Origin: Ganoderma boninense
Taxonomy: Eukaryota; Basidiomycota; Agaricomycetes; Polyporales; Polyporaceae
DNA: 64,000 bases
Reading direction: 5' to 3'
Assembly (NCBI GenBank): GCA_002900995.3
Contig: CM035305.1
Location: 3,270,467 to 3,334,466 of the forward strand
Shown here: piece after piece, positions 33,554-44,249 of the stretch
Numbering within the stretch: the stretch's first letter is position 1
How the letters are laid out: every line of letters begins with the position of its first letter
Notes under the pieces: model-generated
The model's database searches: none
What the model was told of the DNA's origin: nothing
What the model saw: the letters and a program-made list of their open reading frames with translations, nothing else
Translations under genes and position numbers: made by a program

Positions 33554-34505
33554 ATAGTTGTTCAGCTACTTTGGTGAGCTCGTCAATCTTAAATGGGTTT
33601 GTGATTATGTGCTGAGGATTCTTCCTAAGATATTCCACCTCCAATCTAGCCTGGAGTTGTCGGGGAATACCTTTCCAGAATGCCTTGAGATATTCAGTTT
33701 CGGTGATGTGGTTCTTGATTTTCAGCCATCCCGCAATTTTCTGGAAGTCTCGGTAGTAGTTCCGATACTGGGCCAGGGTATTGACGGGTTTGGTTTTGGC
33801 TTTCTTAATAAAACTCTTGAGATCCTTTGTTCTGTATCGTTTCTCATATCGGTCAGCATCAAACAGAATCTTGATTGAGTCTTTGAAGTTATCCCAGTCG
33901 TCTTCTGGAAGTGTCTCCAAGACTTCCCGCACGTCTCGACTACAGTACCGACGGATACACTTGCACTTGTCTTTAGCATCAGCCACATTATTCTGTGAAA
34001 GAAGGGCCTCATAATCTTCCAAAAACTCGGTCACACGATGTGGTTTTCCTGTAAATGTTTTAGGTGCTTTCTTTGAGCCTCGCAGAGGCATATCTGCTTT
34101 AGATCGTGTGCTTGTCATTGCAACTAGTTGAGAGGGTTTTACCTTTGCCGGGGAGGAAGATATAGGTAAATGGGATATATGAAAAAGTATGGGCTGGCTA
34201 GGGGTGGATACAGTGGGGTTGGTGCTAGTAGTTTGGATACCTGAGCTAGCGGTCGGGTGTCGAGTGTCTGTACTTGGTGTTGTTTGAGAGGGAAAGATGG
34301 TTGCTGAAGCTGTGGCTGTAGTGCTTGATGGGTGTGCACTGCTTTGCGGACTGGCAAAACTTGATGTCTGGGACACGGCAAGTGAGCTGGGAAGGGAGAG
34401 TAAATCTGAGGATACCGTGGATATTGAGATTGATGGAGTTGATGAACCGGTTGCTGGGTCAGTACCAGAGAGGACTGGAGAGTGGTTGTTTGGTGATCCG
34501 TCCAC
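33309..34505 (-). CDS. Retrotransposon Gag (capsid) protein
   Basis: 398 residues. A Ser/Thr-rich head of about 150 residues is followed by a gag-type capsid region (GKPHRVTEFLEDYEALLSQN; CIRRYCSRDVREVLETLP; NTLAQYRNYYRDFQKIAGWL; EYLKAFWKGIPRQLQARLE). The C-terminus has an acidic Asp/Ser stretch and a basic end. It stops at 33309 inside the overlapping protease frame, so expression of the next product would need a +1 frameshift or the element carries an indel. Confidence 0.82.
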   Translation of the reverse strand: MDGSPNNHSPVLSGTDPATGSSTPSISISTVSSDLLSLPSSLAVSQTSSFASPQSSAHPSSTTATASATIFPSQTTPSTDTRHPTASSGIQTTSTNPTVSTPSQPILFHISHLPISSSPAKVKPSQLVAMTSTRSKADMPLRGSKKAPKTFTGKPHRVTEFLEDYEALLSQNNVADAKDKCKCIRRYCSRDVREVLETLPEDDWDNFKDSIKILFDADRYEKRYRTKDLKSFIKKAKTKPVNTLAQYRNYYRDFQKIAGWLKIKNHITETEYLKAFWKGIPRQLQARLEVEYLRKNPQHIITNPFKIDELTKVAEQLYGRSRFDADISDSEDGDNTHTDDSDSDSDADTSDSDDNSDYDRKHQARLQRTLKLARKRSKSRLSNKRVTFRRQAINCTNC

Positions 34506-34584
34506 CGAACTTGATGGTGATGTTGGCAGGTTGGACAGATATGATTGGAGTAGTAACCAGGTATGAGAGCCTGGTGATCACTAC

Positions 34585-34602
34585 CCCTCGCGGTGGGCTC
34601 CA
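34585..34602 (-). other. Probable primer-binding site of the LTR element
   Basis: Read on the minus strand, TGGAGCCCACCGCGAGGG begins three bases after the LTR end (…ACGTCA). TGG complements a tRNA 3' CCA end. The tRNA is not identified. Confidence 0.55.
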
Positions 34603-34605
34603 ATT

Positions 34606-35693
34606 TGACGTGCGTGGTAGTTACCTAGTTGAAAGTAGGTAACAACCACCTGAGGTAATCGGACTGGTCTGTGGTCAGATATTGCCTCAGTTGTTCGTTG
34701 TAGTGATGATCAGGCTTGCAAAGGCGGGATGACTTGGCTGTACCTGACTCTCCGTTAGTCAAGCTACAGTCTTAACGATGCTGGACTCCGTTGAGTCGAA
34801 CGTGGATCTGGTAAGCTTATCGGAAGCTTGGGCCTGTATTTCAAAATAAGTATCAGCCACAATGGCTCATAAGCCAGCACTGATAGCTTAGATAAGATGT
34901 AGTTACAAGCAATGCTTGTTAACTAATAGTGACTTATGAGGATGCACTCGGGCAGACTCGGAAGTGAGATGTTGGGGGTAAAAGGTGCTCATTCTCATTT
35001 GGGGGCAGCTCGCGGCCTTATATACTAGTGGGCTACCAAGCCAAACAAGTACAAACATAGGGCTATGGTCCATTGTTCTAAAGATAGACAATAGCATATT
35101 GGACAATAAGTGTCTGGGAGACAATAGAGGACTGGTGGACTGCGGGAATGCACTACAGTGCACAATAGTATTCGAACAATGGTTGAAGGTAGATTGCGAG
35201 AATTGATGGTTTGGACAATAAAAGACAAACAATGCCGAGAACTATCACACGAGAATAGGTTTTTTTCGCACAATAGACAAATCACAATAGTTACTGTACG
35301 TGTGGCGAGAATGATGAGTAAACAATTGGGAAGGAGAACTATAATATTTCTCGTACAGGCGAGAAGGGATGGGGGGACAAAGAGCTTAGTTACATGATTC
35401 GTCATCCTTAGTCAGTCCGATTGACATATGCAGGGGGTTATTACAAAGCGACAATCCCGAAACCAGCATGTTGGTGTGCCTAGAACTCAGTCCATTCCTA
35501 CTAGGGTATCCGTGCTCGTCTCCGTTCCCATGACTCCGTCCTCATCTCCACTCTCCTCACCAGGCTTTGGCAGGAGGGTGAACGTATACCTCATGAGGGA
35601 CTGTTCTGTCCCCAAGCAGTTCTTGAGTGGTCGGGGATCTTTGGTCGTCAAGTGCCTAGGTATTTTGTGTTTAGTCATACTTCGCGTATGACA
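34606..35693 (-). repeat. 5' long terminal repeat of the LTR retrotransposon
   Basis: 1088 bases; on the minus strand it starts TGTCATACGCGAAGTATGAC and ends ACGTCA, so it has the TG...CA ends. The first 20 bases form an almost perfect palindrome. The interior has repeated acaatag-type AT-rich motifs. The limits come from the LINE junction on the right and from the primer-binding site on the left; the partner LTR is not present for comparison. Confidence 0.72.
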
Positions 35694-35748
35694 CGTCGTC
35701 GAAATCGAATGGGAGAGCAGGTTGTCGACGAGGTGGTGGGAAGTGGAT

Positions 35749-35756
35749 CAGCTCGT
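35749..35756. repeat. KDZ transposon target-site duplication, left
   Basis: CAGCTCGT, matching 44966-44973 and the single copy at the empty site 28185-28192. Confidence 0.92.
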
Positions 35757-36088
35757 CACCTGATCCTCCCATCATTCTAGATACAATACCTTGACAGCGT
35801 GATCACGTCTGTCAAGCTAAGGCAGCTCAAAGCTGCTATTCTCCCTCAGTGCGAATAGCAGTGCGAATAACTCCTGGTCCTTCCTGCTACGGTAAGTACT
35901 CCTCCCGCCTGTCTTCGTATGTTGCCGTATGTTCTGGGGCGCGTGTGGCAGCCACCGGCACGTTCGGCATCAAGCTCATCTGACAGCTGTCTGATGTCAG
36001 CGCCCCTCCCTCGGCTATGCCCCCGCCTCTACGCTCGCGCCTGTTCCCCCGCCCCGCGCCTATCCCGCTCTCCTCAGCCCGCGCCACC

Positions 36089-36117
36089 CGAGCTCGCTGT
36101 TCCCAACAGCGAGCTCG
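36089..36117. repeat. Hairpin in subterminal repeat unit 1
   Basis: Perfect 13-bp inverted repeat CGAGCTCGCTGTT with a CCC loop. Related hairpins sit at 36400-36429 and about 36805-36830; mirror copies lie in the right arm. Confidence 0.85.
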
Positions 36118-36399
36118 CTATCTCCCCTTCCCCTTGGCCGATTCATCCCGTTCTTTCGCCGTAGGGATCGTCCCCGCGTCTCCCTGCCACGGTAAGCCCT
36201 CCTCCCGCTTCCATTCATATGTTTTTATTGAGTTCTTGTATGTCTCCGGCGCCCGTGGTCGCAGCCACACGGCATCCTCGGCATCCACCCCGCCTGACAT
36301 ATCTATGATGTCAGTGCTCTCGGCCGCCCTCCGCCCGTGCCTGTACCTCCGCCCCTGCCTCGTCCTCCGCGCCCCGCGCGCTCCTTGTCCCGCGCCGCC

Positions 36400-36429
36400 C
36401 GAGTTCGCTGTCCTCCACAGCGAGCTCGC
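36400..36429. repeat. Hairpin in subterminal repeat unit 2
   Basis: CGAGTTCGCTGT paired with ACAGCGAGCTCG (one mismatch) around a short CCTCC loop, at the same place in the second ~300-bp unit. Confidence 0.8.
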
Positions 36430-36475
36430 TATCTTCCCTTCCCCTCCACCCACTCGCTCCGTTCTTTCGCCATCC

Positions 36476-36860
36476 GGACGATTCCTGAGCCCTCCGACCA
36501 CGGTGAGGACACATTTGTCTCTGCTCGTATGTTCGGGGTCGCGTGGCAGCAACACGGCAGCCTGTCAGCGCCATCCCGGTGTTCCGCCACGTGCACCCCG
36601 CGCGCGCCCTGCGCCTTGCCTGCACCTATCCGAGCTCGCAACCGACCTCGCTGTCTCTCATGGTGAACTCACCATCTTCTCCTCCTTCCCTCCACTGAGT
36701 TACACGCGCGCGCACAGCACTCACACGGTGTCCTTGGTTACGCCACCATGCCGTTACCTTCCCGCGCGTCCTGCGCGTATCCCGCGCTCTCTCCCGCGCC
36801 GCCCAAGCTCGCTGCGGAGACAGCGAGCTAACTATCTTCTCCCCTGCGCTGTTTTGCTCC
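36476..36860. repeat. Diverged third subterminal unit (left)
   Basis: Carries CACGGTGAG at about 36499, matching the position of the GGTAAG of units 1 and 2, and a weaker hairpin near 36805-36830 (GCTCGCTG...CAGCGAGC). It is not part of the near-identical terminal repeat. Confidence 0.65.
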
Positions 36861-36989
36861 GGTCTCGTTCAATTTACAATAATAGGCATAATGAATGTAT
36901 TGCAATAATGAATGACATTTTTGTACTTTACGCAGAGAGACATAAACGGGGGAAGGAGATGAAAGCAACATACCCGGTGGGAGGTAAGG

Positions 36990-38900
36990 CTAAGCCGTCG
37001 GGGTTGCAGTGCTGTCTGCGGCAGCCGGCTGCTTACCCCGCCGAGCGCGGGACTTTGAGGACTTCGCCACAGGCGGCGTGGCAGTGGGCGTCGTGGCAGC
37101 GGATGTCGCGGGTGGGACATTCTCAGAAGTCCCAGCCGCAGGCTTCTTACGTGGGCCTCGTGGGACTCCCGCATCTGAGCGTTTCTTCCGGGTGGCTTTG
37201 GGGATGCTGAAGGACTCCCCGGCGGCGGGAGTTGTGGAGTTGATAAAGCTGACGGACATGGGCCCAGTACGAACGCGCTTGGCAGCAGGCGCAGCCACGT
37301 CGGCCTCAGTGGAGGCGCGTTTCTCTGGGACCACTGCTCCCGCGTTCTGATTGGAGGGAATTGCGGGCTGCGTGTTCTCGGCGGCGAGGGAAGCGTTTTC
37401 CGCGGAAGGGGGCGTGTTCTCAGTGGGAGGCACGTTCTCCGAATCGACCGCAAGCGCGTTGGCCGCCGACGGATCTACCTCGGAGCTGGCGAGGTCGGGG
37501 GATTGCGCAGGGTTCGGAGAAGAGGGGTCATCCGCGTCCGTAGCGGGCATGGACTGTGTGGCCTGGGGGTTGTAGCGTCCTTCCAGCCACGCGCGCCACT
37601 CCTCGTCCGTTAATGCACGGAAACGCGTAGTGCCTGACTGCCATGCACGGAGCGCGATTTCCACCTCCAGCCCCGACAAGCCGCTGGTGTTCTCGAACCT
37701 GGTCGTCCAATTCTCGGCGACGATTCCGTGCTTCCGAGTGATCACGTCGGAGAAATTGATGTAGTTCATGCGCTTGACTTCTCCGCGGTTTGCACGACGG
37801 GATGTGTCCTCTGGCGTGCGTAGGCATTATTAATATATGTATCACAACCATGGGCGGGGGGAAAACTTACGGAGCTTCGCAAGAATCAGGCTGCCTAGCT
37901 GGTTCCGCAGGAGCTGGGTGCGCTCTTGCTGATTGCTTACAACTCCTACAGCTTAATCAGATTTTACTGTTGCAGATACATCAGGGAAATGTCAAACATA
38001 CCTTGCACACCAGAGACGCAATAGCCTGCCATGCGTAGAGCGAGATCTTCGAGCGTCAAACCCACCACGGACTCCATGAAGCGCGGCACGTGAGGGTCGG
38101 TGTAATGCATCGCCGGGTCGCCGCAAGCCTCGATGGTGCCCCGGGTAGTTACCAACAAGGTCGCGGTGCCCGTGCGCTTGTTTAGGTTCTCAAGCTGTCC
38201 GACAAGGTTTGCACCGAGGACGCGGGCGCGAAGAGCAGGTAAAGAACTCACCTCTGTCTGGATGTTCTTCAGGGTCGCGCGCGCATCATGGCAAGCCGCG
38301 ATGTTGGTGTTGTGCACGGCTTGAAGACGATTCTCACGCCTCTCCTCCAGCTCCTTGACCTTGTCGGCGGTCACGGCAGTCTTCTCTTCCGGACTCAGCG
38401 CGGCCCACGCCTCGGAAATCTCCTGAAGAGCACCACAGTTCGTGACACGGTCGCGATGGGCATCTTCTCCGTGTTCGGCGGCGAGTTCTGTGAGAAAAAT
38501 CAAAATCCGCCTGGGAAAGATCATTATACACCGGTGTTCCCTTACTCTCGTTATGCTTCTCCATGCCCATGCTCAAGAACGCGCACCACTTTGAAATGCC
38601 GCGTTTTGATTTGGTGACTGGCATTTGCATGATGAGCTGGTAATAGTATTCTTTGTCGTGCTCAGGAAATTGCTGCGCGAGATCGGCAGCGCTGTCCATG
38701 ATCATCTTGCGAACGTTGTCGAGGGCGCTCGTAAGCTTGATCTTCTTCGCGTCCCGAGCCGCTTGCTTGGCGCGTCGCTCATCTTGGGTGAGCTTGATGC
38801 CCTTCTTCCGACGCCTATATGGGTTCCGGACCTGGGTCTTTGCCACGTTTTTCGCCTTCGCACGTAAACGCAGCACAGAAGACAGCAGGAGATCTGTCAT
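36990..38900 (-). CDS. KDZ-element accessory protein, possible HMG-box-like domain
   Basis: Four exons in perfect phase: 38546-38900, 38002-38487, 37871-37945, 36990-37810; 578 residues. Order: basic N-terminus (NPYRRRKKGIKLTQDERR); a segment KRGISKWCAFLSMGMEKHNE spliced to KLAAEHGED and EISEAWAALSPEEKTAVTAD. This basic/aromatic helix followed by W-x(2)-LSPEEK resembles an HMG box (inference). Then come a helical region to about residue 280, a block with KHGIVAENWTTRFENTSGL and ALRAWQSGTTRFRALTDEEW, and a long Pro/Ala/Ser-rich basic tail (ARRGKQPAA). Same strand as the transposase and inside the inverted repeats, so it moves with the element. Role unknown: DNA binding or a transposition cofactor is possible. 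Confidence 0.8.
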
Positions 38901-40408
38901 AGTTCCCACGAGAAGCGTGGAGACAGCGCGAGAAGCGAAGACTGGAACGCGAAGCAGTGATCGTGTGAGAGCAGTGGCCGTAGATTGGGAAGAAGACCCG
39001 CCGGAGCAGGACGTGTGAAGGCGGGAGTGGCAAGGGAGGGTGCCAAAAATCAACAATTCTTCACGTGATCTACCTTTGGAGAGGACAGGACAGGCAGCAT
39101 TCACCACACAACATTTGCAGCATTCAGACACCATAACACCTTAGGCCTTCTAATTGAGGTACAGACAAAGTACACATTTGTCTAATGTTGCACTCGCCCT
39201 AGGCTGAAAGCTGAGAGGTTTATTATGCTAGTAGTTACTTCAGAGGCGAGAGGGTTGATCGGGATTTAGAAGTCTCGGGCGGGCTGGGAGATTCCATCGG
39301 TAAATGGTGAGCTGAGTCAAGAAGAAGTTTCGACTGGAACCTGGAAGCGGTGGGAACAGCGCCCTCCCAATTAGCATTGGAACTGAAGCACATCCGGGAG
39401 TGGCGGAACTCACCAGATGGACCAAGGCACGCCGCACAGGGAGCCGGGGGATGGAAAATGGTGGAAACAGACGACCTCGGATGATTTGGAAGGTTCCCGT
39501 GGTCCACATGGGTGGCAGGCTGTTTGAACCGAGCGGAATTCAATAATAAAGGTATCCTAATACCAGTTAATATAAAGAAGAATTAGAAGCTTACGGGGCC
39601 TGGGGAGTCGGGATGCCGCCTCCTGATTCCCTCGATGTGATCGACACGCATTGCCTGTTGTATATGTAGTAAGTAACAAGTGAAATGCACGCCACGCAAA
39701 GCACGTACCCACGCAAAGCACGTACCCAAATGATGGACTCGGAGGGACTCAGTATTTCCGCCACTCCGAGTCCATCCCTTCTCCACGGTGCGGGCTTGTC
39801 GTACCCCGGAAACGGCCCGTCAAGACGTCGAGGACGTAACCGTGCCAGTTTGGTGTATGAGTGCACGCGAAGCGAAAGCGCTTGGTGGTTCACCGTATGG
39901 GGAGTCTCGGTGGGGATGAACGGAGATGCACGAAGAGGGCGGCTAATTGCCCAGCTGGGCGGAGTGTCGCATCGGGCGCGCGATCTGGGTTCAGCTCGCG
40001 ACATATGTTGCTCCTGTCATCGGAGCAGCCTCCGTAGAGTACAACGAAATGTAGAACGTAATTCAGAGTGCTGATTAGTTCCTACTTCCAAATTAAAGGG
40101 TTATGAATAGACCTACAAAGTGTGTTGTATCCAGCGGTGCCCATTTCGACTAGAATCACTTGGACTGCAATCGAGCGCTGCACAGAGGGGCAGCCACCAC
40201 AACTGTTTAGAGTCCTTGGATATCTTTGGCGGCCTATTGATTTATCTGTAAATTCCATAGTGTAACCCACATTGCTCTGCCAATTATGAGAAGATTCATA
40301 GGCCCCAGCTATATGTATCTTGCACAATCTGTATAAATGCAATTACAGTGCTACAGGCTACAGCGCTTCTAGTACAGTGCATCGTACTTCATTCGAGGAC
40401 AACATTTA
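38901..40408. other. Non-coding interior of the KDZ element
   Basis: About 1.5 kb between the transposase stop and the accessory gene start. It must contain the accessory gene promoter and the transposase 3' UTR. Open frames here are short and show no conserved motif; a short direct repeat (cacgcaaagcacgtaccca) occurs near 39693-39727. Confidence 0.5.
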
Positions 40409-43400
40409 CTACATTACTACTGCCACGTTTGCGAGGTGTTCAATCAGCAAACCAATGCCACCATCATCGTCTTCGTCCACATCTACCACTTCTTCATCCT
40501 CGTCTTTCCCGACAGCGGAGCCTTCTAAGTTAGCGAGGTCTTCTACCGAAGGCGCTGGTGGTCGCGGCGCGTCGGAACGAGTGCGATCGTGGGAGGGCAG
40601 GACATCCGGTTCGGCGGACATTGCGCGTTCTTGCAAAATCTCGCGCGGTGAGCCGCAATACTTCCCCGGAGTCTTCTCTCCTGCATACTCAGGGATCGCG
40701 TACAGCCGGTAGAGATATGACAGGATGTGTGCGTTGTTGGCACGGCGCCTCGAGCAGAACTCGCTCACAGCCTCAAAGAGGGGATCACCGTGGTTCTGGA
40801 GATCCGTCAACACACGCGCGAAATGCGCGTCCTCGTCGCGGATGGACGTATGCACCCGTCGAGCTTCGCGATGCACGTTGTCGAGTTCTTCCATAGCGCG
40901 CTTGATACGGCGCGCAGTGCGCATCGTCTCGCGTACGAGGGGCTGTGCCCACTGCCTGTCCCGAAGGTCGTTGCGCGTGTCATTCAGAAGAACGAACTCC
41001 TCTAGAAAATTGAAATGTGAGATTTGGGACCAGTCTAGCGTCGGGCGCGGCTCTTCGAGTGCGAGCGCGGCAGCATTGTAAGCCTTCACCGCTGTGCGAA
41101 TGGCCTTGCAACGCTTCTGAAGACTTTTCGCGAGGTGCGTGCGGATACGATATGCTAAAAATACATCAGCGATGATCGAATACCCACCGGGTGCCATGTC
41201 TGCATACCAGTATGTGAGAGATTCATCTTCTGTAATTCAAATAACCGTTGGATCACGAGGCGCTGGAGGCGGCCCAGAGCCTGCTGGTATTTGCGCGTAG
41301 CAAGGTACTTCAGCGCCGCTCCATACTCCGGATCATCGGGTTCCCAGCGTCGTCGCAGGGGCAAGCTACCCTCCATCCGAAGAAGCTCGATATTCAGTTG
41401 CTGGATCCTCTCCTTGAGATCGCGTCGCTCGCGCTCGAGTTTGCGCGTGACAGAGAGATCGCCTTCATAATCGGTGGCGCCCGTTGTGATCGAGAACTGG
41501 TACTCGTGCGGTACCTGAGCCAAGAAATTGGTCGTGGTGGAGTCGAGCTGCTTGCTATGTAAGAGGAGACAATGATCAGATCTCGATTCAAGCGCGGCAA
41601 CGGAACGCGTACCGCAGCGCCTTGAGCTCCTCCAGCCCCTCAACATATGCCACAGCGAAGATATCTTCATTGGACTCATCGCGAATGGTCTTGAAGTACT
41701 CCACCTCTTCATCTTCAAGTGCCTTGAGCATGGTTAAGTCTAATTCCAGGAGGCGGAGAGACTCGGTGAGCTTCGGTGTCAGATCGCAGATGATCTCGAG
41801 CGATTGCTTGTAGTTGTCGTAAAGCATCGAGCCAATGGCGGTGTATTTCTCCTCATCGTATTGCTGGAAAAACGCATGGATCAATGCGCGGCGCCGGTAT
41901 GCCGAAGCGAAGCGGATGACGCTAGCAAGCTCGTTTGATTTGCTGAACGTTCGTTCGAGCGTCTCGAAATCTTCGATCCCGATCCCGGTGATAACGTTCG
42001 GATGGTGCTGGACTTGGCACGGATAAGAATGCGAATATCCGTGAAATGCGTTCACGCAAACGCGAGAGCCGGATGCCTTGAACTTAGGTCCCAGAGAACT
42101 GTTGTTCACCGTGGTCCGGAAGACACATCCAATGTCGAACGCGATGAGAACGTTCTTGAATAAGTCGAGCAGCTTCGAAACAATGGCAAGGGGTAGTTTT
42201 GCACTACGGAGAGATGAGATTAGCAACAAGATCTGGACAAGATGATTGAGGTGCTGACAGTTCTCCGCTCCGGATCATGTCAATGATCCAGAGCATGATA
42301 CCATGGCGACAGCAGCTTGCAAAGATCCCGGTCTCGTGGAAAGCCGACCACGCGCGTTTCTTCTCGTCCGAGGCGGCCGCCTTCCAATTAGTCGCACATG
42401 CGGAGTCGGGGGCGCCATCGGTAGGATCTCCCTCGCCGGTGTCATCTTCCCACTCACTATCAGACCCAGTGTCTCCTTCGTCCGGCACCGCAACATGGGG
42501 CTGGGTTTGACGTCCCTTCACCTCGCCAGCAAACCTGTCAACAAACTCCATGGGAAGCCAGTAATCGCTGTGAAATGTACGCATGTCGCCAACATCGCGG
42601 TTGCCGATGGGCGCAAATCGTTTGAGCGAGTTGTTGCCGTCCATCACGACCATGCGTGAGAACGTTGGTGGGGTCTCGCCCTCGACCTGTTCCTTCAGTC
42701 AGCGGCGCGAGATAAGCAAGGTCTAGGCTCGCGGACCTCATACGTGCAGGCAGGACAGCCATGCAACACGCGCCATTCGGCAGAGTCCCGTCCGAGGGCG
42801 CGGATCACCTGGCTGCGTACCCTCTCCAGGATCGTCAGGTACACATCAAATGTATCGGCGATCGCGCGGCGGAATCGACGTCGGTAAGGAACCTAAAGTT
42901 ACCTGTGAGATGATGCATATCTGACATGAATGCTGACTTACACAATATCTGTAACAGACAAATTTTGTGAACCCCTCAACGCTGAAAGAAGGCTTGACCA
43001 GGCGAAGGGTTCGGAACATTTCCAACGTAGATAGGGCTACAGCGATTGTCGGCTTCTCCGGACTCGCAGCGAGGTAGCCCTCCAGGATCAGGGCTTCCGA
43101 AGCGGGGAGGTCGCGCCTCCGCACTAGCCGAACGCTTTGGAGCGTGTCAAGATCCAGGATGTCGATCTCGAAGTCGTAATCTGATGGCTCGGCTGGCGGG
43201 ATGGGAGAGGAGTGGCGGGACTTCCAGCGGAGGAAGGCATCCGTTACACGCGGCAGCAGCTCTTGCCATCGAGTATCCAGCGTGTTCAAGCGTCGCTTCC
43301 AGGTCCGTGTATCTTTGACGTACCGGCGGCGGAGACTATGGAATAACAAGCTGTTCATTATCATGCACGAGGATTGGCGCTGGAAGATACGTACCGTGGG

Positions 43401-43842
43401 TCGAGTAAGTCTCGGATCGCATAAGCGACCGCATCATCTGCCGGTCCCTGAGAATCCTCGGCCGCTTGCATATCGGCATCTTGAGCTGCTCCGAAGGTCG
43501 CATTTCCGTCGATTGCCATGAGCGACTCAACCATTCCATCCGTGGGGTCATCTTCCGGCATGGGATCGCCACGCAACTCAGCCAAGACCCGGCGCGATTG
43601 AAGATCTAGCCCTACAAACAATCTCAGCAATAATGTCATATGAATGTTTGAGTGTCAGAAGTACCTGTGGTGAGTCTCGCAAATCGATCCTCAGCGAGTT
43701 TTCTCGACTGCGCCTGCTGCTTGGGACCATGCCGAGCTTCTTGAAAGGCCGTGAGAATCGAAGCTGTACCCAGCGTTTCAGTCTTCGCAGGTCCAGCCAC
43801 TCGTACATGACGCGAAAGGCGTTTCCGCCCGGATCGTCCCAT
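40409..43842 (-). CDS. KDZ-superfamily transposase (intact)
   Basis: Eight exons in phase: 43665-43842, 43395-43611, 42942-43335, 42737-42892, 42259-42686, 41613-42203, 41208-41554, 40409-41154; 1018 residues without stops. Family blocks: VPYRRRFRRAIADTFDVYL; a Cys pair HGCPACTYE; MVVMDGNNSLKR with an acidic residue expected in the RNase-H-like core; TGIFASCCRHGIMLWIIDMI then RSGELAKLPLAI; VLIAFDIGCVF; CVNAFHGYSHSYPCQVQHHP; and GIGIEDFETLERTFSKSNEL, then VIRFASAYRRRALIHAFFQQ and YDEEKYTAIG. The C-terminal third is coiled-coil-like and ends in a long Asp/Glu run. The start follows the common basic MGRSGRKRLSRH opening. The acidic-residue assignment is from general knowledge of the superfamily, not computed. 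Confidence 0.92.
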
Positions 43843-44249
43843 GATTTGGAGAGAAGGAAAGAAATAAAATCGACGAGGAGATCGATGGTGAATCTTGTAG
43901 AAGTGGCTGTGCCAAGCCACTTGTCTTACGCCTCCGGCTGCATCAGGCTGCATCCTGTGAAGCGAGCGTTATATTGAATGTAAGCTATTACAACATGTAC
44001 AAAAGAATATAATGTCACAGTAGGGGGGGTGGGGTACTGGGGTACGGCGGGCCTGTGTCGCGCGGCGCGGGACAGAGAGCAGGAGATAGGCGCGGGCGCG
44101 GGCGGGATGGCGGGATGTGGTTAGGCGAGATTGTTGCCGAGAATGCCGTGTTGCTGCCACGCGGTCCCGAACATATAAGAACGTACAACAGCACACGAAG
44201 ACAGGCAGGACAAGGACTTACCGTGAGCTGGGCGTGTAGAAATCATTGG
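43843..44249. promoter_or_regulatory. Transposase upstream region and third subterminal unit (right)
   Basis: 407 bases between the transposase start and the near-identical right arm. Includes cttaccgtgag (rc of a CACGGTAAG unit) near 44217, spaced like the two units in the right arm. Presumably includes the transposase promoter. Confidence 0.55.

Larger units (their letters stand above)
29671..35693 (-). mobile_element. Ty3-like LTR retrotransposon, 3' end lost in the gap
   Basis: Minus-strand element with 5' LTR (34606-35693), primer-binding site, gag, zinc knuckle plus aspartic protease, and a long Pro/Ser-rich region. Reverse transcriptase, integrase and the 3' LTR are not in the window. 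The sequence right of the LTR, CGTCG at 35694-35698, continues as the LINE sequence at 28130, so the element inserted into a copy of that LINE. The presumed second CGTCG lies beyond the gap. Ty3/Gypsy affinity is inferred from gag and protease type. Confidence 0.85.
35757..36475 (+). repeat. Left inverted terminal repeat of the KDZ element
   Basis: Pairs with 44250-44965 reversed. I count about five to seven differences, mostly one-base indels in C runs plus a few transitions, so about 99% identity. Contains two ~300-bp subterminal units, each with a GGTAAG motif (35891, 36191) and a GAGCTCGC palindrome. Confidence 0.92.
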
